A DNA stretch of 27,980 nt from an uncultured Pseudomonadota bacterium (lineage in GTDB: Bacteria; Pseudomonadota; Gammaproteobacteria; Xanthomonadales; Ahniellaceae), in assembly GCA_937996755.1 (NCBI GenBank), contig CALKUS010000222.1, positions 1 through 27,980 on the forward strand. The letters are read 5' to 3'. Positions 16,446 through 22,725 of this stretch are shown piece by piece. Below the pieces are notes generated by a model. It saw only the letters and a list, made by a program, of their open reading frames with translations, was not told where the DNA came from and did no database searches. A program made the position numbers and the translations under genes. Numbering within the stretch: position 1 is the stretch's first letter; every line of letters starts with the position of its first letter.

Positions 16446-16943
16446 ATGAACCGACTCGCCGTTGCGCTGCTCCTGGTGCCCGCCGTTGCGTCCGCCGCAC
16501 CGCCGTCGGCGCAGGCGGTATTCGATCGCCTGAAGACGCTCGCCGGCGAGTGGCGCAGCACGGATGCGGCGAACGCCACGCGCGTGACGTATCGCGTGAT
16601 CGCGAACGGCAGCGCGCTCGTCGAATCGTGGCGTATGAGCCCCACGCGCGAATCGATGACCGTCTACACGATGGACGGCGAACGCCTGCTCGCGACGCAC
16701 TACTGCCCGCAGGGGAACGCGCCGCGCATGCAGCTCATCGGCACGGACGACACCGGCGCGAGCCGCTTCTTCTTCATCGACGGCGCAAACCTGCAGGATC
16801 CGGCCGGCGCGCACGAGCACACGTTCTGGGTGCGCATCGAGCCGTCCGGCGAGCTCACGCGCAGCGAGACCTACATCGGCAACGCCGACCAGTGGGGCGA
16901 TCACCAGGAAGAAGGCGCCGCGGAATCGTTCCGCCGGGAATGA
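16446..16943 (+). CDS. Secreted DUF1579-like / lipocalin-fold hypothetical protein
   Basis: This 165-residue protein starts at ATG 16446 and has a signal peptide (MNRLAVALLLVPAVASA). The mature part starts with FDRLKTLAGEWRST and contains alternating beta-strand patterns (ALVESWRM, MTVYTMDGERLLATHYC). This resembles DUF1579/nitrobindin-like beta-barrels, which are often annotated without function. A single Cys (in THYC) is present. It lies 68 bp downstream of the esterase on the same strand and may be co-transcribed. A ligand cannot be named from the sequence. Confidence 0.7.
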   Translation: MNRLAVALLLVPAVASAAPPSAQAVFDRLKTLAGEWRSTDAANATRVTYRVIANGSALVESWRMSPTRESMTVYTMDGERLLATHYCPQGNAPRMQLIGTDDTGASRFFFIDGANLQDPAGAHEHTFWVRIEPSGELTRSETYIGNADQWGDHQEEGAAESFRRE

Positions 16944-16961
16944 CGCCGCAGCGCGCGCAGT

Positions 16962-17507
16962 TCACGCAGTAGCGTTCCGGGTCGCGACTTTCGCCGGGAA
17001 CCATTTCGGATTGCGCAGGATACCGGCCGACACGAGCGACACGAGCAAGCCGACCGGGAAGATCTCGATGAACGTCATCGCGACGCGCGACAGCGGGTTC
17101 TTGTAGATCTCCACGTACGAGTCCATCTGCGCGCGCAGCGCGGCGAGCGCCTCGGGTTTCATGCCGCCGCTCTCCGCCTTGCGGATCACGGCCGCGGTGT
17201 ACTCGCCCATGAACGCGTAGTCGGTGCTCGCGAGGTAGACCTCCCAGACACCGACGTAGATGATCGCCGCGACCACCGCGATGCCGAGGCCGATCCCGAG
17301 TGCGCGCCCGAAGCCGATGACGCCACCGCGCTCGATGTCGCGGTAGCGCTTCACGCCCGCGAAGATGAAGCTCAGCGCCACCAGCATGACGAGGTAGCCG
17401 AAGACTTCGGAGTTGAAGAAGCTGCCCTTCGCGAACAGGACGCCGGCCATGATCGTCAGGATGATCACGAGGCCGGAGAGGCAGCCGTAGATGAGGATGT
17501 AGCGCAT
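16962..17507 (-). CDS. DUF4199 membrane protein
   Basis: This 181-residue protein starts at ATG 17507, with AAGGAGAA six bases upstream. Four hydrophobic segments are seen at about residues 3-24, 33-52, 70-90 and 140-162. Family signatures are FAGVKRYRDIERGGVIGFGRAL, split over the second loop, and VGVWEVY after the third helix. Function is unknown for DUF4199; it is an inner-membrane protein found across Bacteroidetes and Proteobacteria. It is the second gene after the VOC protein (23-bp gap) and likely co-transcribed with it. It converges with the DUF1579-like gene, with 18 bp between stops. Confidence 0.82.
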   Translation of the reverse strand: MRYILIYGCLSGLVIILTIMAGVLFAKGSFFNSEVFGYLVMLVALSFIFAGVKRYRDIERGGVIGFGRALGIGLGIAVVAAIIYVGVWEVYLASTDYAFMGEYTAAVIRKAESGGMKPEALAALRAQMDSYVEIYKNPLSRVAMTFIEIFPVGLLVSLVSAGILRNPKWFPAKVATRNATA

Positions 17508-17513
17508 CGAAAG

Positions 17514-17521
17514 TTCTCCTT
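17514..17521 (-). promoter_or_regulatory. Ribosome binding site fixing the DUF4199 start
   Basis: AAGGAGAA on the minus strand lies six bases before ATG 17507. It excludes the longer in-frame start at 17552, which would overlap the VOC gene. Confidence 0.75.
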
Positions 17522-17530
17522 CGTCGGCGA

Positions 17531-17908
17531 TCAGGCGGCGGGCGGCTGCCACAGCTCGATGAGGTTGCCCTCGGGGTCCTGGATGTGGGCGAAGTCGCCC
17601 GCTTCGGTGCCGCGGTCCTCGCGCACGACCGGGACGTTCGCGGCGCGCAGGTCGGCCAGCAGCGCGTCCAGCTCGCTGACGCGCAGGTTGATCATCGCCG
17701 TGCGGTCGGCCGGGAAGTAGGTGGTGTCGGCCGCGAACGGCTCGAACACCATCGGGCCGCCCTCGTGGTACCAGCAGTAGGGGTTGGACTTGCCGGCCGC
17801 GTCCGTGCCGATGCCGCCGCCGACGCCGAGGCGCTCGCGATACCAGGCCTTCAGGGCCTTCGGGTCGCGAGCGCGGAAGAAGAAGCCGCCGATTCCGAGT
17901 ACGGGCAT
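17531..17908 (-). CDS. VOC family protein (glyoxalase-like)
   Basis: This 125-residue protein starts at ATG 17908 (MPVLGIGGFFFRARDP). It has a two-module VOC fold: residues 8-60 with RDPKALKAWYRERLGV, and 68-122 with INLRVSELDALLADLRA and the closing DPEGNLIELWQPP. The Glu in IELW is the usual metal-ligand position. It is stand-alone, so probably a dimeric isomerase, dioxygenase or drug-binding protein; the substrate is unknown. It is followed by DUF4199 after 23 bp and preceded on the same strand by a membrane-bound LuxR regulator 95 bp upstream. Confidence 0.88.
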   Translation of the reverse strand: MPVLGIGGFFFRARDPKALKAWYRERLGVGGGIGTDAAGKSNPYCWYHEGGPMVFEPFAADTTYFPADRTAMINLRVSELDALLADLRAANVPVVREDRGTEAGDFAHIQDPEGNLIELWQPPAA

Positions 17909-17965
17909 GCGTGTGTCCCTGGCTGGTCGAGAAGCGCAGATTGCCGCCGCGAGCGCCCGTAGGCC

Positions 17966-17983
17966 ATCACCCGGACGGGTGAT
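17966..17983. promoter_or_regulatory. Perfect inverted repeat between LuxR and VOC genes
   Basis: ATCACCCG-GA-CGGGTGAT has 8-bp arms and a 2-bp centre. It lies 58 bp before the VOC start and 21 bp past the LuxR stop. Without a T-run it is more likely an operator for the VOC-DUF4199 operon than a terminator. Confidence 0.45.
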
Positions 17984-18003
17984 TCGATCCCGATCGCCCG
18001 AAT

Positions 18004-18417
18004 TCAGGCGATGACGGACAGCGCGCGCGCCTTCTCGAGTGCGTTCACGCGCTTGTTCACGCCCAGCTTGGCGTAGACCTGGGCAACGTGCGTCTTCACG
18101 GTATTCGGCGAGATCTGGAGGTCGCGCGCGAGCTCCTTGAGCGAGCGGCCGGACGCGAGCCGTTCCAGGATCTCGCATTCGCGGGCGGTCAGGCCCAGTG
18201 CGGCGATCGCCGCCTCGTTGCGCTGGAACGTCGCCGGCTTCGGGCGGGGCGTGAGCCGCTGGCCGAGCCAGATGCCGAGCGCGATGAAGCCGACCGCGAG
18301 CAGCGCGACGTAGATCTCGGTCGTGAAGACCTGCGTCGCGTGGCGGTACTTCAGGTACTCGAGCGCCCAGGCCCCGAGCGCCAGCGCGACTGCATAGAGA
18401 AGGGTGGTGCGGACCAT
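18004..18417 (-). CDS. Membrane-anchored LuxR-type transcriptional regulator
   Basis: This 137-residue protein starts at ATG 18417. Two transmembrane helices lie at about residues 4-22 and 35-53. A short basic linker with RLTPRPKP follows, then a LuxR/GerE HTH at 72-132 (LTARECEILERLASGRSLKELA, NTVKTHVAQVYAKLGVNKR, split here). There is no receiver or autoinducer domain, so the signal probably comes through the membrane helices. It is likely an inner-membrane one-component regulator. Probable targets are the downstream VOC-DUF4199 operon or the divergent CPBP gene; the 167-bp gap to the latter contains two strong hairpins. Confidence 0.88.
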   Translation of the reverse strand: MVRTTLLYAVALALGAWALEYLKYRHATQVFTTEIYVALLAVGFIALGIWLGQRLTPRPKPATFQRNEAAIAALGLTARECEILERLASGRSLKELARDLQISPNTVKTHVAQVYAKLGVNKRVNALEKARALSVIA

Positions 18418-18445
18418 GTTCGCCGCCCACGATACTGGATTCCGG

Positions 18446-18496
18446 AAACCGGGACGGCGGTGGTCGATTCCGGATCGACCGCTGCCGTCCCGGTTT
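18446..18496. repeat. 51-bp near-perfect inverted repeat (large stem-loop)
   Basis: The 13-bp arms AAACCGGGACGGC (18446-18458) and GCCGTCCCGGTTT (18484-18496) are perfectly complementary. The stem continues, after a few mismatches, with GGTCGAT (18462-18468) and ATCGACC (18474-18480). A GATTCCGGA direct repeat occurs at 18438 and 18466. It lies in the divergent LuxR/CPBP gap. Confidence 0.8.
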
Positions 18497-18528
18497 CGCC
18501 GTGCCGGGCGCTCGAGGCGGGCACGGCG
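18497..18528. repeat. Second adjacent inverted repeat
   Basis: Nine-bp arms CGCCGTGCC (18497-18505) and GGCACGGCG (18520-18528) surround a 14-base loop. The hairpin abuts the larger one with no gap. There is no T-run on either strand, so neither looks like a classical terminator. Confidence 0.65.
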
Positions 18529-18584
18529 GGATCGCGCTACGCTCGCGTCGCCTGGACGCCGCGACCCGGCGATCGGAGGGTGGC

Positions 18585-19277
18585 ATGGCGTCGCTCATCG
18601 GCGATTCGCTCCGTGCGCACGCGCTCATCTTCGAGCGGCCGTTGCGCTCCGGCTGGGACGAAGCCACGGGTCGCCGCATCCTGCTGGCATTCCTGCTCGT
18701 CGCGGTCGGCGTGTTCCACGCGCTGCGCGCCACGCTGTTTTCCGGGAGTTCCGTGACGATCGCGAAGCTCGCGTTCGTGGCGTTGCTCACGATCGCGTTC
18801 GTGCTCGCGCACCGATTGGTCGTGCGGATGCCGCTCGCGGCGATCGGGTTGCGCCGCGTCTGGACGCGTCGCGAAACGCTGTATGCGGTGCAGGTCGGCA
18901 TCATCGCGGCCGTCGCGTTCGCGCTCGTCTTCCGCGCGCACTTCACGGCGCTGCTCGCGCGCGGCATTCCCGAGTTCGCGACGATCGTCGCCACGGGGCT
19001 GCTCTGGGGCGCCGTGCAGGAGTTCCTCTACCGCGGCTGGCTGCAGTCCGAGCTCGTGCGCCGCTTCGGCGCGATCGCCGGCGTGCTCGTGGCGAACCTC
19101 GTCTTCACGTTCGGGCCGCTGCACGCCAACTGGCTGTTCGCGGCCGACGGGCCGCAATGGGGAATGATCGGAGCGATCTTCGCGATCGGCCTGCTGTTCG
19201 GCGTCATTTTCCAGCGCTCGGGCAACCTCTGGATCGTCGCGATCCTGCACGGTCTCTGGCCGTTGAACATGTCCTGA
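18585..19277 (+). CDS. CPBP-family intramembrane metalloprotease
   Basis: This 230-residue protein starts at ATG 18585, with GGAGG four to five bases upstream. It has about six hydrophobic segments. CPBP/Rce1 motifs: motif 1 is QEFLYRG (Gln145, Glu146, Arg150) where the family norm is EExxxR; motif 2 is FGPLHANW (His180); motif 3 is LHGLWPLN (His222, Asn228). Gln in place of the first Glu occurs in some family members but removes a residue thought important in Rce1, so activity is uncertain. Roles in the family include prenyl-protein or peptide processing and bacteriocin self-protection. It is divergent from the membrane-bound LuxR gene and separated from the sigma factor by 127 bp. Confidence 0.85.
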   Translation: MASLIGDSLRAHALIFERPLRSGWDEATGRRILLAFLLVAVGVFHALRATLFSGSSVTIAKLAFVALLTIAFVLAHRLVVRMPLAAIGLRRVWTRRETLYAVQVGIIAAVAFALVFRAHFTALLARGIPEFATIVATGLLWGAVQEFLYRGWLQSELVRRFGAIAGVLVANLVFTFGPLHANWLFAADGPQWGMIGAIFAIGLLFGVIFQRSGNLWIVAILHGLWPLNMS

Positions 19278-19404
19278 CCAGCGCTGGCGCCGACGTGAGG
19301 ACGCGGGCGCTGCATCGCGCGCTCGATCGCCGCGCAGCAGCGATCCACGCGACGGTGACGCACGTCGTGGCGCCGCCCACGGCGCTGCGATATCGTCGCG
19401 CGCG

Positions 19405-19956
19405 ATGGGCGAGATCACCGCATTGCTGTCGCAGGCACGCGCGGGCGACACCGCAGCGCTCGATCGCGTATTCGCCGTGCTGTACCCGGAGCTGAGGCGC
19501 CTCGCGCAATCGCGCGCCGCATCCGGCGAGCGCACGCTCACCCCGACCGTGCTCGTGCACGAGGTGTACCTCAAGCTCATCGGCAGCGAGCAGCTCGCGC
19601 TGAGCGACCGCTGCCATTTCCTCGGTTGCGCCGCGCATGCGATGCGCACGATCGCGATCGACCATGCGCGCCGGCGCCAGGCGGCGAAGCGCGGCGGGGG
19701 CAATGACGTCGCGCTCGACGACATCGCGTTCGCGCTCGGCACCAGCTCGGACGACCAGCTCGTCGAGCTCGACGCCGCGATCGAATCGCTGGGCCGCGCG
19801 AACCCGAGGTTGCGGCAGGTGGTGGAGCTGCACTTCTTCGCGGGGCTCGGCTTCGAGCAGGTGGCCGAGCTGATGTCGTGCTCGTTGCGCACGGCGAAGC
19901 GCGAATGGGAACGCGCACGCGCGTTCCTGCACCTGCAGCTCGCGACGGAAACCTGA
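19405..19956 (+). CDS. ECF sigma factor, kinase-associated (ECF43-like)
   Basis: This 183-residue protein starts at ATG 19405. Region 2 spans about residues 20-95 (ELRRLAQSRA, VLVHEVYLKL, MRTIAIDHARRRQA) and region 4 about 120-175 (LRQVVELHFFAGLGFEQVAELM, then SLRTAKREWERARAFL). At the usual acidic core-binding motif (DAED before LVQE) it reads TPTV (Thr46, Pro47, Thr48). In ECF43 sigma factors this change goes with activation by phosphorylation. No anti-sigma factor is present. The kinase gene follows with a one-base overlap (TGATG), so the two are translationally coupled. A CGATAT -10-like element near 19388 would give a very short leader. Confidence 0.9.
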   Translation: MGEITALLSQARAGDTAALDRVFAVLYPELRRLAQSRAASGERTLTPTVLVHEVYLKLIGSEQLALSDRCHFLGCAAHAMRTIAIDHARRRQAAKRGGGNDVALDDIAFALGTSSDDQLVELDAAIESLGRANPRLRQVVELHFFAGLGFEQVAELMSCSLRTAKREWERARAFLHLQLATET

Positions 19957-22724
19957 TGCAGGAGGGCACCGAACTCTGGCGCGAAGCCGATGCGATCCTC
20001 GATCGGCTGCTCGACCTGCCGGCATCCGGACGCAACGCCGCGCTCGCGGCGCTCTCGCTGGCGCCGGCCTTGCACGCGCTCGTCGCGAAGCTGCTCGCCG
20101 CGCACGATTCCGACACCGGGCCGCTCGGCAGGGGCGGTCGCGACGAAGCACAGGCGACGTTGCGCGGCCGTCGCCTGGGACGCTGGGAGCTGGAGCACGA
20201 GATCGGCCATGGCGGCATGGCCGTGGTCTATCGCGCGCACGCGGTCGACGCGCCTGCGCAAGTTGCCGCCGTGAAGCTGCTCACGCTCGGTGCGTGGGGG
20301 TCGGGCGGCGTGGAGCGCTTCCAGCAGGAGCAGGCGGTGCTCGCGCGGCTCCGCCACGCGCACATCGCCACGCTGTTCGACACCGGCACCGCCGGGGACG
20401 GCACGCCGTGGCTGGCGATGGCGCTCGTCGAAGGCGTGCGCATCGACGAGTGGTGCGCGCGACGCGCGCTGCCGCCGCGCGACGTGGTGCGCCTGTTCAT
20501 GGACGTCTGCGATGCGGTGGCCTACGCGCATCGCAACCTCGTCGTCCATCGCGACCTCAAGCCGTCGAACGTGCTCGTCGACGACGACGGCCACGTCAGG
20601 CTGCTCGATTTCGGCATCGCGCGCCTGGTCGACGAACGCACCGAAGCGACGGCCACGCAATGGCGCGTGCTCACGCCCGAATACGCGGCACCCGAGCAGT
20701 TCACGGGCGCGCCGGCATCGACGGCGATGGACGTGTACGGGCTCGGTGCGCTGCTGTACCGCCTGCTTTCCGGCGCGCCGCCGCGGCGCGCCGACGGTGC
20801 GAGCGACGAGGAGGTCACTGCGCCTTCGCGTGCGCTGCGCGGCTCGCGCGCAGCAGCGCTCGTTCGGGGCGACCTCGATGCCGTGGTCCTGAAGGCGCTT
20901 GCGGTCGATCCGTTGCGCCGCCACGAGTCGGTTGGAGCGCTGCAACGCGACCTCCAGGCCTGGCTCGAAGGCCGGCCGGTGTCGGCGCGCACGCCATCGC
21001 CCGGCTACCGCTTCGCGCGGCTCGTGGCGCGCAATCGCCTCGCCGCGTTCGCGGTCGCTGCGGTCGTGGTCGCCGTCATCGCGGGCGTCGGCGCGACGCT
21101 GTGGCAATCGCGCCGGGCGAACGAGGCGGCCGCGCAGGCGCTCGCCGAAGCGGATCGCGCGAAACGGCAGGCCGAGCGCGCGACCGCGATCAAGGACCTC
21201 GTGCTCTCGCTGTTCGAGGCAACCGACCCGGAGCAGGCCGGCGGGGCGGCGCTCGACAGCCGCGAGATGCTGAAGCGCGGCAGTGCGTCGATCGAAGCGC
21301 GCAAGGACCTCGCCCCGGACGTGCGGCTGGAGATCCTCACGACGATCGCGCAGGCGCAGAGCACGATGGCGTGGTGGGACGACGCCGCGGCATCGCGCGC
21401 CGCGGGCTTCGCGCTGATCGACGCGTCGCCCGGGTTGCCCGGCCTGCTGCGTGCGAGCCTCCATCGCGAGGACGCGAACGTGCACCAGGTGCTCGGCGAA
21501 GCGGATGCCGCGATCGCCGGCTATGCGCTCGCGGACGCGGCGGTGGCCGACGACCGATCGCGCGACACGGAGCTCATGCGCGTGCTCGTGCACAAGGATC
21601 GCGGCAACACGCTCACGACCGTCAACCGCTTCGACGAAGCGCTCGCGGAGTTCGCGAGCGCCGACGCGCTGCTGGCGACCCTCGCCGATCCGCCCGACCG
21701 TGTGCGCCAGGCCGTGCAGCTCGGCTGGGGCGCGACCGCGTACCAGGCGGGCGACTACGCGACGGCGCTGGCCAAGCTGCAAACGGCGTACGACATGCAG
21801 CGCGCGGCCGGGGAGGGCGACGCCTCGCTCGCGCGCACCCTGAACCTGCTCTCGGCATCGGCGGCCACCGCTGGCCGGATCGACGACGCGGTTCGCTACG
21901 ATGCCGAAGGGCTCGCGATCGCGCGTCGCTCGTATCCCGCGGACCATCCGTCGATCGCCACCGCGATCTATGCGTATGGCGACACGCTGCGCCAGGCCGG
22001 CCGCTACGACGAGGCGATGGCCACGCTCGACGAGGCGCGCGCCATGCGCGTGAGGATCGGGCCGGAACCGGAGACGGCGAAGATCGACTTCGCACGGGTC
22101 CGCGTGATGCTCGCGCAGGGCCGCTACGAGGAGCTCGTTGCGCTCGCGGACGCCATCGCACCGACGCTCGCGGAAGCGCAGGGCGCGACTTCGCCCGTGA
22201 TGCTGCAGGTTTCCAACCACGTCATCGCCGCGCTGCTGCACGGCGATCCGCAGGACCGGCTGCCGCGCGAATTCGCGCTCGCGGAACGGCGCCTCGCGCC
22301 CGACGACCTGCGCTGGCATCCCGTCGCGCGCCTGCTGCGCTGGCGGATCGCGAACGCATGCTTCGTGCGCGGCGACGTCGCGGCCGCGACGCGCTGGCTG
22401 GACAGTGCGATCGAGCTGCCGGCCGGGTCGCCCGAGTATCCGACGAATGCGCTGCTGAACGCCGGCCTGCGGCTGCGGATGAGGGCGGCGGCGAGCGGGC
22501 ATCCGGAACTCGCCGCGGCGATGCAGGCGTTGCGCGATGCGATCGCCGGCGCGCAGGGTGCGTCGATCGAGGCAGTCGCGTACGCGTGGCTTTCGGTCGC
22601 GCGCGCGGCGCAGGTGCTGGCCGACGACGACGCGCTCGCGGCCGCACGCTCGGGTCTGGTCGCGCTCGACCGCAAGCTGCCGCTGCCCCGCGAGTACGCC
22701 GAGGAGCTGCGCGCGCTGCGCTGA
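19956..22724 (+). CDS. Receptor-like Ser/Thr protein kinase with C-terminal TPR region
   Basis: This 922-residue protein starts at ATG 19956, overlapping the sigma-factor stop. Kinase domain at about 77-340: glycine loop GHGGMAVVYRA (84-94), Lys107 in AAVKLL, catalytic Asp200 in HRDLKPSN, Asp218 of DFG and the APE-like AAPEQF, so it looks active. One membrane helix lies at 362-383, flanked by Arg. The extracytoplasmic part has a coiled-coil-like stretch (388-412) and then TPR-like helical pairs to about 900 (for example DEALAEFASADALLA). The order fits a PknB-like sensor with a periplasmic TPR domain. The expected partner is the upstream sigma factor. Stop codons with the next, convergent gene are 1 bp apart. 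Confidence 0.92.
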   Translation: MQEGTELWREADAILDRLLDLPASGRNAALAALSLAPALHALVAKLLAAHDSDTGPLGRGGRDEAQATLRGRRLGRWELEHEIGHGGMAVVYRAHAVDAPAQVAAVKLLTLGAWGSGGVERFQQEQAVLARLRHAHIATLFDTGTAGDGTPWLAMALVEGVRIDEWCARRALPPRDVVRLFMDVCDAVAYAHRNLVVHRDLKPSNVLVDDDGHVRLLDFGIARLVDERTEATATQWRVLTPEYAAPEQFTGAPASTAMDVYGLGALLYRLLSGAPPRRADGASDEEVTAPSRALRGSRAAALVRGDLDAVVLKALAVDPLRRHESVGALQRDLQAWLEGRPVSARTPSPGYRFARLVARNRLAAFAVAAVVVAVIAGVGATLWQSRRANEAAAQALAEADRAKRQAERATAIKDLVLSLFEATDPEQAGGAALDSREMLKRGSASIEARKDLAPDVRLEILTTIAQAQSTMAWWDDAAASRAAGFALIDASPGLPGLLRASLHREDANVHQVLGEADAAIAGYALADAAVADDRSRDTELMRVLVHKDRGNTLTTVNRFDEALAEFASADALLATLADPPDRVRQAVQLGWGATAYQAGDYATALAKLQTAYDMQRAAGEGDASLARTLNLLSASAATAGRIDDAVRYDAEGLAIARRSYPADHPSIATAIYAYGDTLRQAGRYDEAMATLDEARAMRVRIGPEPETAKIDFARVRVMLAQGRYEELVALADAIAPTLAEAQGATSPVMLQVSNHVIAALLHGDPQDRLPREFALAERRLAPDDLRWHPVARLLRWRIANACFVRGDVAAATRWLDSAIELPAGSPEYPTNALLNAGLRLRMRAAASGHPELAAAMQALRDAIAGAQGASIEAVAYAWLSVARAAQVLADDDALAAARSGLVALDRKLPLPREYAEELRALR

Positions 22725-22725
22725 T

